Of a DNA stretch of 64,000 nucleotides, positions 18,254 to 27,244 are shown piece by piece. A program made the position numbers and the translations under genes. The stretch's first letter is position 1; each line of letters starts with the position of its first letter. The stretch spans positions 61,284 to 125,283 of the forward strand of contig JAKSNK010000002.1 in the NCBI GenBank assembly GCA_024399835.1, read 5' to 3'. Under the pieces are notes generated by a model. The model saw only the letters and a list, made by a program, of their open reading frames with translations. It was not told where the DNA came from and did not search any database. The stretch comes from Paludibacteraceae bacterium (GTDB taxonomy: Bacteria; Bacteroidota; Bacteroidia; Bacteroidales; Paludibacteraceae).

Positions 18254-19663
18254 TTATTTGTTCATTAGCCAGTCTGCAATCATTTGTCCGGCTTTCTCAG
18301 CACCCTTGGGTGTAAAGTGTATATAATCTCCTCCGGCTAACCCTTGCTCTTTCCATCGAACCATGCTGTCTGAACCACCCATGGCGTGATACATACTGAA
18401 ATAGCTGATATTCTCCTCTTTTGCCATTTGTCGTAATGCTCTATCCATAACTGGCAGCATCGCATAGGTGTGCATTACACCGTCTTTGCGCTCACACATA
18501 TCGCTTGGACCAATAAAGAGAATGCTGCTATTTGGGGCTAAGTATTGCAAATATTGAACCTGTGTGCGTGTTTTTTCTATATACCGTACCACTTGTTGTC
18601 TCGAACGCGTACCGGGCATAATATTTCCCCCGTATTGCAGAATGATAAGCCGTGTGTTGGTAGAAAGAAAGTAATTCTTTAATTCGTTGGATGCAATGCC
18701 TGTAAAAATAGTTCCTGCACATCCTCGCATGGGAATATTATCGACCATTATACCATACTCGGTTTCCAAACTGATACCATATACCTCTCCGTCGCCTTGC
18801 AAATGAATAGTAGTATTGGTGGTACTATCCGGCAAAACAAAGATGTCTCCATTGGTTTCGGTTGCTTTATCAACGGAAGCAGTAATAGCTCCACTCTTCC
18901 ATATATGCACGCGATTGAAATATGTCTCAGAGTGAGCCGGCTTGGAGATCGTGCGGACTTGCAAGGATATGTCTTCGCTCCCGTCCGTTACTTCGTTATC
19001 CATGATAGCAACTTGTCCCATAGGTCCATAGACCCCGCCTTTACGATGAAAAGACGAAGGACCATAAACCATATAGCGTTTGGGACCGCCATTTGTCCTT
19101 TGCACCTGATCGTTCATTGTGAGCGTCTGCCATAGCGTGCGCGTAGCGATGGTTTGATGCAGTGGTATCAAACCTACGCCGCCACCGCCATAGTGATTTT
19201 GCAGTGTACGGCGTATTTGCATGGATATACGGTCTTCTTCAATTTGTGAGTCTCCGTAGTGTACCACTCGGATAGCGGTATTGCCTGCATTGTGCAGCGA
19301 TTGGTAAAAAGCAGATAAATAGATACGCATATCGGTGGTGTCTTCAATCTCGTCGAGTACGAAATCTTGCCGCGTCTCCTCAGCAATGGGCGGAAAAAAA
19401 TTAGTGTCAAGAACGGTAGCAGAAAGGTCTTTTTCCACGATAGATGAATCCGTCATTATTGCCACTTCGATACTATCCATCGGCTCGTCGCCATCTGCCA
19501 AATAGGTATCTGTGCTGTCAATACCGAAGATAGTAGTCAGTTGAGGAGTACGCAAGTTGACATCCCAATTAATCTCCTTGGGAAGTATAAGACACAACAC
19601 GGCAATCAATGCCATGCATGCAGCGATAAAGGCACAAATATGTATGGGACGAATCGGTTTCAT
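18254..19663 (-). CDS. SGNH/GDSL-like periplasmic acyltransferase or esterase
   Basis: A 469-aa protein with one N-terminal signal-anchor (residues ~8-28), so extracytoplasmic. Block I is H-Y-G-D-S-Q-I-E (catalytic Ser) near residue 138. An N-containing block follows (Q-Y-G-G-N), and the final H-F-T-P-K-G-A-E-K-A-G supplies the catalytic His with a preceding Asp. Paired with the MBOAT gene downstream, it likely completes a two-part O-acetylation system like AlgI-AlgJ or PatA-PatB. An in-frame start at 19753 would overlap trkH by 88 bp and lacks a signal, so 19663 is chosen; it lies 2 bp after the trkH stop. Confidence 0.8.
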   Translation of the reverse strand: MKPIRPIHICAFIAACMALIAVLCLILPKEINWDVNLRTPQLTTIFGIDSTDTYLADGDEPMDSIEVAIMTDSSIVEKDLSATVLDTNFFPPIAEETRQDFVLDEIEDTTDMRIYLSAFYQSLHNAGNTAIRVVHYGDSQIEEDRISMQIRRTLQNHYGGGGVGLIPLHQTIATRTLWQTLTMNDQVQRTNGGPKRYMVYGPSSFHRKGGVYGPMGQVAIMDNEVTDGSEDISLQVRTISKPAHSETYFNRVHIWKSGAITASVDKATETNGDIFVLPDSTTNTTIHLQGDGEVYGISLETEYGIMVDNIPMRGCAGTIFTGIASNELKNYFLSTNTRLIILQYGGNIMPGTRSRQQVVRYIEKTRTQVQYLQYLAPNSSILFIGPSDMCERKDGVMHTYAMLPVMDRALRQMAKEENISYFSMYHAMGGSDSMVRWKEQGLAGGDYIHFTPKGAEKAGQMIADWLMNK

Positions 19664-19665
19664 GT

Positions 19666-21183
19666 CTATTTTTTCCAAAGCACTCGCGAGAATAGTAGCA
19701 GAATGGTAAATATCTCTAAACGACCAATCAGCATGACTGCTGTCATAACCCATTTGCCTATAAGGGGGAACGAAGCGTATGTGCCTGCAGGACCATATTG
19801 CCCGATACTGGGTCCTATATTGCCCATGGCACTGACACTGGCTCCTAATGATTCGTCAAAATTGACCCCTAAGGCGCAGAACAGGAGGGTAGAAAGGATG
19901 ACTATCATCAGATAAAAGACCATAAAAGCCATCACATTGTTGGTGGTATGCTGACTGATAGGATGTCCGTTCATCTTGACGGGTACAACGGCATTGGGGT
20001 GTATGCGACGCTTAAATTCAGCGATGCCACTCTTAATAAAAATAGCCGTTCTGACCCACTTGATACCTCCGGCAGTACTGCCGCTACTTCCACCCATGAA
20101 CATCATGAAGAAAATCGTTACCCATAGCAGGGATGCCCATTTGGTATAGTCTGCTACGGCAAAACCTGTACTGGTCATGGTTGCCACGGTGGTAAAAAGC
20201 CCCGTACGGAAACTCTCTTCTAAAGAAACGAAGATATTTGCCCATGTGGCTTCACCGCCATCAATGGAGAAACCGCCGTATAGCGTAAACCAATGCCGCC
20301 CCATCAGTCCGATGGTCAATAGTAGCGTGACCGCTATCACGGCACTGAGGAACCATTTGGCTTCTTCGTCTTGTGCCGTCTTACGGAATTTACCGCGGAA
20401 AGTCAATATGATAGTGGCAAAGTTAATGCTGCTGAGTAACATGGCTGCAGTAATCGTGTACTGAATCCAAGGATTGGAATAATAGGCAATGCTGGCATTC
20501 TTTGTAGAAAAACCTCCGGTAGCCACTGTGGTCAAACTATGGCAAATGCTGTCAAATCCGCCCATGCCTTCTAAGAACAGTGCTCCCGCTTCGGCAATGG
20601 TCAATCCTAAGTAGGTCAACCAAATATGTTTGCTGGTATCAGCGATACGAGGAGATATTTTTTCGTACTGCACACCGGTCACTTCGGCGGCATAAAGCTG
20701 CATGCCGTTCAGCCCGAAAATAGGTAAAATGGCTATACTGAGTACAATAATACCGCATCCCCCTAACCACTGAGTGAGTGACCGCCAAATGAGTGCGCCA
20801 TGTGTCAAGCATTCTACATCGTTGAGTATGGTTGCACCGGTGGTGGTAAAGCCCGACATGGTTTCAAACCACGCGTCGGTAATGGTGGCTATTTGTCCGC
20901 TTAAATAATACGGGAGCATGCCAAATAGCGAGAAAACCAACCATACGCATGCCACAATTACATATCCCTCTCGCTCGCCCATTCGGCTGGGGGCGTTATG
21001 ACCGCCTATCAATGCCAATAAGCCACAAAGGAATGTGATGAGGGCGGATATTAAAAAAGCACTATTATCCGGCTCATGGTACCACCAACTGACGGCAGTG
21101 GCAATGCCCATAAAGAACGCTTCAATCAGCAGTAGCGCTCCCATGGTGCGTAAAACCATTTTATTGTTAAATGCGCGAGTCAT
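19666..21183 (-). CDS. trkH: Potassium uptake protein TrkH
   Basis: Channel subunit of the Trk K+ importer (505 aa, about ten transmembrane helices plus pore loops). Four selectivity loops can be seen, e.g. T-M-S-G-F-T-T-T-G-A, T-T-V-A-T-G-G-F-S, T-M-T-S-T-G-F-A and S-A-M-G-N-I-G-P-S. A G-G-S-S-G-S-T-A-G-G-I-K-W segment precedes the last repeat. It follows trkA by 9 bp, and TrkA gates it in response to nucleotides. Confidence 0.95.
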   Translation of the reverse strand: MTRAFNNKMVLRTMGALLLIEAFFMGIATAVSWWYHEPDNSAFLISALITFLCGLLALIGGHNAPSRMGEREGYVIVACVWLVFSLFGMLPYYLSGQIATITDAWFETMSGFTTTGATILNDVECLTHGALIWRSLTQWLGGCGIIVLSIAILPIFGLNGMQLYAAEVTGVQYEKISPRIADTSKHIWLTYLGLTIAEAGALFLEGMGGFDSICHSLTTVATGGFSTKNASIAYYSNPWIQYTITAAMLLSSINFATIILTFRGKFRKTAQDEEAKWFLSAVIAVTLLLTIGLMGRHWFTLYGGFSIDGGEATWANIFVSLEESFRTGLFTTVATMTSTGFAVADYTKWASLLWVTIFFMMFMGGSSGSTAGGIKWVRTAIFIKSGIAEFKRRIHPNAVVPVKMNGHPISQHTTNNVMAFMVFYLMIVILSTLLFCALGVNFDESLGASVSAMGNIGPSIGQYGPAGTYASFPLIGKWVMTAVMLIGRLEIFTILLLFSRVLWKK

Positions 21184-21192
21184 ATAGGCGAA

Positions 21193-22530
21193 TTATTGCT
21201 TAAAGTATCTTTCCAATTGGCGAATAACATCGTTCTTGCACAGCACTACCACTTGATCGTTCGGCAGAATCTTCGTTTCACCATTGACTAATATACCTTC
21301 TCCTGCACGGACAATGCCTCCGATAGTCGCTCCGTCGGGCAAATCCAAATCACGCACGGTGCTACAAGTGGCTTTGCTATTTTCGGTAGCCATGAATTCC
21401 ACGATTTCGGCATCGGCATTGGTCAGATTATGCACATTGAGAACACTGGCATTCAGCAGCATTTGGTAGATGTAACTGGCAGCTGTGATTTTTTTGTTGA
21501 GTACCGTGCCCACATCCAATCCTTCCGCGATGGATATATAGTCAATGTTTTCGATATCGGCAATGGTTTTGTGAATGCCACAGCGTTTGGCAGCGAGACA
21601 AGCGAAAATATTGGCTTCGCTATTATCTGTTACGGCAATAAAGGCATCGGCATCTTCTATGCCTGCTTCCTTCAGGTTCTCCAAGTTGCTTCCGTCGGTG
21701 TTGATGATGAGCACATTGCTTAATTTTTCGCTCAAACGCTCGCATTGCTCGCGGTCGGATTCCAATATCTTGATGTTAAAATCGTCAGGCAGACTTTGTG
21801 CGGCTTTTTGGGCAATTCGACTGCCGCCGTAGAAGATGATGTTCTTGATTTCCCTTTTTACTTTGCCGGTCTGCTCGCGGAAAAATTCCATATCGTCCTC
21901 CAAACAAATGGCATACACCATGTCTCCCACTGCTACAGCATCCGTCCCTTTGGGAATAATGGTCTCGCTACCACGCTTGAGAGCCACTACGCGGTAACGC
22001 CCATGGTCAAAGAATCCCGACATGAAGGTGTGTCCCACAATAGGTGCCTGTTCACGCACTTTGACTACGCAGAGCGCCAACTTGCCGTCGCATAAACTCA
22101 GATGATAGCGCATCCATGAGTTCCGCAGGGACTCTTGCACCTCGTTGGCTGCCAATACTTCGGGATAAATGAGATGGTGCAATCCCATACTCTCAAAGAA
22201 TGCTTTGTTCTCAGGCAACAGGTATTCGTAATTATCGATTCGTGCCAGTGTCTTTTTTGCGCCTAATTGTTTGGCAATCAGACACGCAGACATATTGGTG
22301 GCTTCATGTGGAGTGACGGATATAAACAAGTCGCACCCCTTGACGCCGATGTCTTGCAGGTCACGAATAGAAGTCGAATTACCAACACGGGTAATCATAT
22401 CATAGTCGGTCTCTAAATCTCCCAATCTGTTCGGGTCTTCGTCCAACAGGGAAATGTCCATATTCTCTCTGGACAACAGTTTGGCTAAGTGTGTGCCGAC
22501 TTCACCTGCACCGGCAATAATGATTCTCAT
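21193..22530 (-). CDS. trkA: Trk potassium regulator TrkA
   Basis: Cytosolic gating subunit (445 aa) with two RCK repeats. The first TrkA-N domain starts I-I-A-G-A-G-E-V-G-T-H-L; the second near residue 230 starts I-I-F-Y-G-G-S-R-I-A. Each is followed by a TrkA-C domain. Both Rossmann Gly patterns are present, though the second is less canonical (G-G-S-R-I-A). The gene lies 5 bp after dxs and 9 bp before trkH. Confidence 0.95.
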   Translation of the reverse strand: MRIIIAGAGEVGTHLAKLLSRENMDISLLDEDPNRLGDLETDYDMITRVGNSTSIRDLQDIGVKGCDLFISVTPHEATNMSACLIAKQLGAKKTLARIDNYEYLLPENKAFFESMGLHHLIYPEVLAANEVQESLRNSWMRYHLSLCDGKLALCVVKVREQAPIVGHTFMSGFFDHGRYRVVALKRGSETIIPKGTDAVAVGDMVYAICLEDDMEFFREQTGKVKREIKNIIFYGGSRIAQKAAQSLPDDFNIKILESDREQCERLSEKLSNVLIINTDGSNLENLKEAGIEDADAFIAVTDNSEANIFACLAAKRCGIHKTIADIENIDYISIAEGLDVGTVLNKKITAASYIYQMLLNASVLNVHNLTNADAEIVEFMATENSKATCSTVRDLDLPDGATIGGIVRAGEGILVNGETKILPNDQVVVLCKNDVIRQLERYFKQ

Positions 22531-22535
22531 ACGAA

Positions 22536-24425
22536 TTATGATTTTAATTGTTCTAATGCACCTATGATTCCCTCTGCATCCAACCCTAATAAATGGTATA
22601 GTTGCTCGGGTGAACCGTGTTCGACGAATTGGTCGTCAATGCCTAATCGCTTGACATGACAGGTATATCCTTTGTCTGCAAAGTACTCCAAAACGGCGCT
22701 GCCCATACCTCCGTTCAGTATGCCGTCTTCTACGGTAACAACTTGGCTAAAATGTGTACCTGCAAAATCTAATATGCTTGTATCCATCGGTTTGAGCCAC
22801 CGCATGTTCCAGTGGGCAATGCTCATCCCTCGTGCCGCTAATTGGTCAATCGCTTCGTTCACGGCATTGCCGATGGCTCCAATGCTCAATACGGCGATAT
22901 CTTGTCCTTCGCGTAATAACACGCCCTTGCCGTATTCTACAGCAGGTATGGGGGCAGATGCTGATTTCGATCGTTGAACACTCTTGCCACGCGGATAACG
23001 AATGGCAATAGGACCATCCAAGTGTACCGCCATTTCCATCATCTCCTCAAGGTCTTCTTTTGTCATAGGTGCCGCAATCTGCATATTGGGGATAGGACGC
23101 AGATATGCCATGTCGAATAGTCCGTGGTGGGTAGCACCGTCATTTCCCACAATGCCGGCACGATCGATACAAAAGACGACATGCAGGTTTTGCAATGCTA
23201 CATCGTGTACGATATTGTCGTATGCCCGCTGCATGAAGGTGGAATAAATATTGCAATAGGGTAATATGCCGTCTTTGGCTAATCCTGCAGAAAAAGTGAC
23301 GGCGTGCCCTTCGGCTATCCCTACATCAAATACGCGTTCGGGCAAAACCTGTTGCATGGTACACATGGAGCAACCTGTCGGCATGGCAGGAGTAACGCCC
23401 ACTATTCTTTTGTCTTTTTGTGCCAATGCCAATAATTGGTCTCCAAAAACATCTTGCCACAACGGGACAGGAGTCTGCCCCGTCTCGTTGCGTACACCGG
23501 TCTCCGGGTCAAACTTGCCGGGAGCGTGCCAAATCGTCTGGTTCTGCTCTGCCGGTTTGTATCCTTTGCCTTTTTTTGTGATAATATGCAATACTTTGGG
23601 ACCTTGATGGTTCTTGATTTCCGATAAAATGCGCACCAAATCCGTCACACTATGACCATCCGCCGGACCGAAATAGCGAATATTCATACTTTGGAATATA
23701 TTGCTCGGTTGCTTGGTCAGGATAGTCTTCAGATTATTGCTGAATCGCCTCAGATTGGTGGTCTTCTTCTCGTCAATGATATGCAGTCTGTTCATCAGGC
23801 GATAGAGTTCCCAGCGCCATTTGTTGTATCGTTCGCTGGTGGTTATGTCCACTAAATACTGCGTAAATCCGCCTTTAATGGGGTCTATCGCCATATTGTT
23901 GTCATTAAGGATAATCAGCAGATTATTCCTGTCCATCGAAGTGTTGTTCAGTCCCTCAAATGCCAATCCGCCGGTCATGGCGCCGTCTCCGATTATGGCA
24001 ACCACATTCCGGTGAACCTGTTGCAGTTCGTCGGCTATTTCCATGCCCAATGCTGCGGATATGCTGTTGGAAGCATGTCCTGATATGAAAGCATCGTATT
24101 CGCTCTCTTGGGGAGTGGGGAAGGGGGCTAACCCCTTGAATTGACGATTGGTACTAAAACGCGCTCTGCGACCGGTTAAAATCTTGTGGGCGTATGCCTG
24201 GTGACCAACATCCCATATCAGTTTGTCGTGAGGTGTGTCAAATACATAGTGTAACGCTACCGTCAGTTCTATCGTTCCCAATGAAGAAGCCAAATGACCG
24301 GGATTGTGACTGAGTTCCTGAATGATAAAGTCACGCAACTCGTCACATACAGCCGATAAGGCGTTGATCGGTAATTGCTTCAAGTCCCGAGGGTATTCTA
24401 TTTGGTTCAAATACTTATATTCCAT
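22536..24425 (-). CDS. dxs: 1-deoxy-D-xylulose-5-phosphate synthase
   Basis: Thiamine-diphosphate enzyme (629 aa) that opens the MEP isoprenoid pathway from pyruvate and glyceraldehyde 3-phosphate; dxr, the next step, is at 40762. Motifs in order: G-H-L-A-S-S-L-G, the ThDP G-D-G-A-M-T-G-G...N-N-T motif, D-G-H, a transketolase central domain with G-I-A-E-G-H-A-V-T-x-S-A-G-L, and the C-terminal domain ending E-H-G-S-P. The ATG at 24425 is used; an upstream in-frame TTG at 24464 lies in the -7 region. It heads the operon dxs-trkA-trkH-SGNH-MBOAT-coaE-engB-USP. Confidence 0.96.
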   Translation of the reverse strand: MEYKYLNQIEYPRDLKQLPINALSAVCDELRDFIIQELSHNPGHLASSLGTIELTVALHYVFDTPHDKLIWDVGHQAYAHKILTGRRARFSTNRQFKGLAPFPTPQESEYDAFISGHASNSISAALGMEIADELQQVHRNVVAIIGDGAMTGGLAFEGLNNTSMDRNNLLIILNDNNMAIDPIKGGFTQYLVDITTSERYNKWRWELYRLMNRLHIIDEKKTTNLRRFSNNLKTILTKQPSNIFQSMNIRYFGPADGHSVTDLVRILSEIKNHQGPKVLHIITKKGKGYKPAEQNQTIWHAPGKFDPETGVRNETGQTPVPLWQDVFGDQLLALAQKDKRIVGVTPAMPTGCSMCTMQQVLPERVFDVGIAEGHAVTFSAGLAKDGILPYCNIYSTFMQRAYDNIVHDVALQNLHVVFCIDRAGIVGNDGATHHGLFDMAYLRPIPNMQIAAPMTKEDLEEMMEMAVHLDGPIAIRYPRGKSVQRSKSASAPIPAVEYGKGVLLREGQDIAVLSIGAIGNAVNEAIDQLAARGMSIAHWNMRWLKPMDTSILDFAGTHFSQVVTVEDGILNGGMGSAVLEYFADKGYTCHVKRLGIDDQFVEHGSPEQLYHLLGLDAEGIIGALEQLKS

Positions 24426-24468
24426 ACGTCCATACACGCTCGTGTGCATGTGCACACAAATCAAGGTG

Positions 24469-24500
24469 CAAAATTACATAAAAAAAATCATTTTTGCAAA
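24469..24500 (-). promoter_or_regulatory. Promoter of the dxs operon
   Basis: Minus strand: TTTG (24497-24500), 20-bp spacer, TAATTTTG (24469-24476). Predicted leader is about 40 nt. Confidence 0.75.
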
Positions 24501-24536
24501 AATATTTATAGTTTCTTTCACTTTCATGCTTTTTTT

Positions 24537-24568
24537 CTTGCTTTTCTGCGAATTTATTCGTAACTTTG
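24537..24568 (+). promoter_or_regulatory. Promoter of the MurF-Alr gene
   Basis: CTTG (24537-24540), 20-bp spacer, TAACTTTG (24561-24568). About 20 bp before the ATG at 24588. Divergent from the dxs promoter. Confidence 0.7.
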
Positions 24569-24587
24569 TGGCATAATATATTTGATT

Positions 24588-26483
24588 ATGCGTTTATCTC
24601 TTATTCGACAGTTGTTAGACGGTATCGCTACTGTTCAGGTCGTTTCTGACGGTGATGTCGATATTCGTCATTTATTGACTGATTCGCGCCAATTGGGTGC
24701 AGATGCTCGACATACTCTTTTCTTTGCCATCCGTACTGCTACCAACGATGGGGCGAAATACATCCCCGAATTGCAGCAAAAGGGTGTTCCTGCTTTTGTG
24801 GTAGGCGATGCCGTTAGGGCATTGCAGACATTGGCAGTATATGTCCGTTCGCAGTTTAAGGGAACGGTTATCGGCATTACCGGGAGCAATGGAAAGACTG
24901 TGGTCAAAGAGTGGCTGTACCAATTGCTCAAGGACGATTATACGATTATTCGTTCTCCTAAGTCTTACAACAGTCAGATAGGCGTGCCTTTGTCGGTTTG
25001 GCAACTCGCCGATTCCCCGGTTCACCGATTCACCGATTCCCCGGTTCACCGATTCACCGATTCCCCGGTTCACCGATTCACCGATTTACCGACCAAACCC
25101 TGCTTGGCTATCTTTGAAGCCGGTATTTCGGAAGTGGGGGAGATGGAACGCTTGGAGCCGATGATTCGTCCGCAAATAGGTGTGATTACCTATATAGGTG
25201 CTGAACATGGAGAAAATTTCCTGTCCATCGAGCAAAAACGCGCCGAAAAGATGAAACTTTTTGTCCATTCATCGGTTGTAATAGAGGATTCGACCCACCA
25301 GAATGCACGCACTTGCGCCGCTGTAATGCGTTATCTCGGCTACGACGAAGAGACTATCGCTTCGCGTGTTTTGCACCAAACGCACGAAACAGTCCTCCAG
25401 GTCAATCTTTCTGCTTTGGTTGACAATGTGCGTTACTTCCGTTCGTTGCTTCGTGCTGAAACGCGATTGACATGTATGGTCAAGGCATTCGCATACGGCA
25501 CCGGCAGCGTGGAAGTCAGTCGTGCGTTGCAGCAGTCGGGATTGGTTGATTATCTTGCTGTCGCAGTCGCGGACGAGGGTGTCGAATTGCGCCAGGCGGG
25601 GATTACATTGCCTATTATCGTAATGGATCCCGAGGTGGCTGCGATGGACCTGATTTTGGAGAATAATTTGGAACCCAATGTCTATTCGTTCCAAAGTTTG
25701 GACAATGTGATGTCTGCCGCTAAATCCAAAGGGCTGGAGCATTATCCTATTCATATTAAGATAGATAGCGGTATGCACCGGCTCGGTTTTTACCGTGAGC
25801 AGATACCCGAACTGGTTGCCCGCCTTACACAACCCTCCGATGGAAATGCGGTACGGGTTTGTTCTGTTTTCAGTCACCTTGCAGGGTCGGACGAATCGCA
25901 ATTCGATGATTTTACACGCAGCCAAATACACTATTTTGACGATTGTGCAGAGACATTAAAAGGCGGACTTGGTTACCCGGTTATCAAGCATATATGCAAC
26001 TCGGCAGGAATAGAGCGGTTTAGCGAATATCAGTTTGATATGTGCCGTTTGGGAATAGGACTGTACGGTTTCTCGTTCGCAGGGGCTAAATTGCGCAATG
26101 TATGCACCTTAAAAACGACCATTTTATCGGTAAAAACAGTCCCCGCAGGCGAAACAATCGGCTATGGCAGACATACCGTTTTGCAGCAAGACCGACAAAT
26201 AGCCGTCATCCCTATCGGTTATGCCGACGGGTTTGACCGGCGGTTCAGCAATTATGGAGGAGAAGTCCTGATTCGTGGCAAGCGCTGTCCCGTAGTGGGA
26301 AATGTGTGCATGGACCAAGCCATGATAGACATTACCGGCACGGATGCCTGTGTGGGAGATTATGTGGAGATTTTTGGTGACCATTTGCCGTTGGACGAAT
26401 TGGCAAACAGATTGGGTACGATTACATACGAAATACTTACATCCGTATCGCGACGGGTTACTCGCGAATATTTTTACGAATGA
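24588..26483 (+). CDS. Truncated MurF fused to a complete alanine racemase
   Basis: A 631-aa fusion. Residues 1-~265 match the MurF ligase: N-terminal domain, then the ATP loop G-I-T-G-S-N-G-K-T at ~96-104, and I-F-E-A-G-I-S-E-x-G-E-M. It then jumps to a T-H-Q-N-A-R-T-C-A-A-V-M segment and straight into Alr; the MurF C-terminal domain of about 150-200 residues seen in usual ~820-aa fusions is missing. Residues ~268-631 are a full PLP alanine racemase: the PLP-lysine segment M-V-K-A-F-A-Y-G near 297, and a C-terminal barrel with catalytic Tyr in G-Y-G-R-x-T. Residues ~141-170 are an in-frame 8-bp repeat array. The racemase should work; the ligase half probably does not. The start ATG follows a promoter by ~20 bp. 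Confidence 0.85.
   Translation: MRLSLIRQLLDGIATVQVVSDGDVDIRHLLTDSRQLGADARHTLFFAIRTATNDGAKYIPELQQKGVPAFVVGDAVRALQTLAVYVRSQFKGTVIGITGSNGKTVVKEWLYQLLKDDYTIIRSPKSYNSQIGVPLSVWQLADSPVHRFTDSPVHRFTDSPVHRFTDLPTKPCLAIFEAGISEVGEMERLEPMIRPQIGVITYIGAEHGENFLSIEQKRAEKMKLFVHSSVVIEDSTHQNARTCAAVMRYLGYDEETIASRVLHQTHETVLQVNLSALVDNVRYFRSLLRAETRLTCMVKAFAYGTGSVEVSRALQQSGLVDYLAVAVADEGVELRQAGITLPIIVMDPEVAAMDLILENNLEPNVYSFQSLDNVMSAAKSKGLEHYPIHIKIDSGMHRLGFYREQIPELVARLTQPSDGNAVRVCSVFSHLAGSDESQFDDFTRSQIHYFDDCAETLKGGLGYPVIKHICNSAGIERFSEYQFDMCRLGIGLYGFSFAGAKLRNVCTLKTTILSVKTVPAGETIGYGRHTVLQQDRQIAVIPIGYADGFDRRFSNYGGEVLIRGKRCPVVGNVCMDQAMIDITGTDACVGDYVEIFGDHLPLDELANRLGTITYEILTSVSRRVTREYFYE
25008..25095 (+). repeat. 8-bp tandem array inside the MurF-Alr gene
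   Basis: Eleven contiguous 8-bp units of the forms ACCGATTC, CCCGGTTC and ACCGATTT. They are ordered as three copies of a 24-bp higher-order unit. Because 24 bp is 8 codons, the frame is kept and the protein gains a repeated D-S-P-V-H-R-F-T octapeptide. It lies just after the conserved G-V-P-L-S-V-W-Q segment. Confidence 0.95.
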
Positions 26484-27244
26484 ATCTTTCCGCGCAACAT
26501 CTGACTATCGGCTACGGAAAAAAAATCGTTCAGTCGGACTTGCTTTTCTCGATGAATAGTGGAGAAATGATTGGTCTGTTAGGACCTAACGGTTGCGGTA
26601 AATCTACATTGTTGCGAACGATGGCAGGGTTACAACCTCCTCTTGGCGGTACGCTTTCCCCTGTTCTTAACGAAACGAATATGGCACTTGTCTTGACGGA
26701 AGCAACCGGCATAGACCGGCTGTCCGTGCATGATGTGGTGGCAATGGGACGGTATCCGTATCTTTCTTTCTTGGGCACTTTGTCCGATGAAGACGAGCAA
26801 ATCATCCGACAATCCTTGGAAGCAGTCGGACTATCTGCCCGATTCGCCGATTCACCGATTCACCGATTCACCGGTTCACCCTTTCACCCTTTCTCCGCCC
26901 TCTCCGACGGAGAGAAACAGCGTGTTCTTATCGCCAAGGCGTTGGCACAGCAGACTGACCTTATTTTGTTGGACGAACCGACTGCGCATTTGGATTTGCC
27001 CAATCGGTTGCGCATTTTCCGTCTGCTGCAGAACTTGGCACATACATGCAATAAGACTATTCTTATCTCTACGCACGAGTTGGATATGGCACTCGCTCAT
27101 TGCGACCGCATCTTCCTGTTAGGTGAGCATGGACTCCAGACAGGCACGCCCGCATCTCTTCGTGCTACGGGTACTATCGAATCGGCTTTTTCTATAACCC
27201 CAAGCGATTTGTCTTACCTTGATTCGTCCCTAAAATTCGATTAA
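26480..27244 (+). CDS. ABC transporter ATP-binding protein (FecE/BtuD type)
   Basis: A 254-aa ABC ATPase resembling the iron-siderophore/cobalamin importer class. Walker A is G-P-N-G-C-G-K-S-T at 35-43, signature L-S-D-G-E-K-Q-R at ~141-148, and Walker B L-I-L-L-D-E-P-T-A-H-L-D; the switch His follows in S-T-H-E-L-D. No permease or binding-protein gene is next to it, so its partners lie elsewhere. ATGA overlap with the MurF-Alr stop couples the two. Residues ~121-137, just before the signature, are an in-frame 8-bp repeat array giving S-P-I-H-R-F-T. Confidence 0.9.
   Translation: MNLSAQHLTIGYGKKIVQSDLLFSMNSGEMIGLLGPNGCGKSTLLRTMAGLQPPLGGTLSPVLNETNMALVLTEATGIDRLSVHDVVAMGRYPYLSFLGTLSDEDEQIIRQSLEAVGLSARFADSPIHRFTGSPFHPFSALSDGEKQRVLIAKALAQQTDLILLDEPTAHLDLPNRLRIFRLLQNLAHTCNKTILISTHELDMALAHCDRIFLLGEHGLQTGTPASLRATGTIESAFSITPSDLSYLDSSLKFD
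26838..26893 (+). repeat. 8-bp tandem array inside the ABC ATPase gene
   Basis: Seven 8-bp units (CCCGATTC, GCCGATTC, ACCGATTC twice, ACCGGTTC, ACCCTTTC twice). Read in frame they give D-S-P-I-H-R-F-T-G-S-P-F-H just before the ABC signature motif. The reading frame is the same as in the MurF-Alr array. Confidence 0.93.

Noticed and set aside
25269-25931. 220-codon minus-strand frame inside the Alr domain
   Set aside because: The plus-strand racemase is complete; the reverse frame has no protein-family similarity.
26480-27244. Complete ABC importer locus
   Set aside because: Only the ATPase is here; no permease or substrate-binding gene adjoins it.
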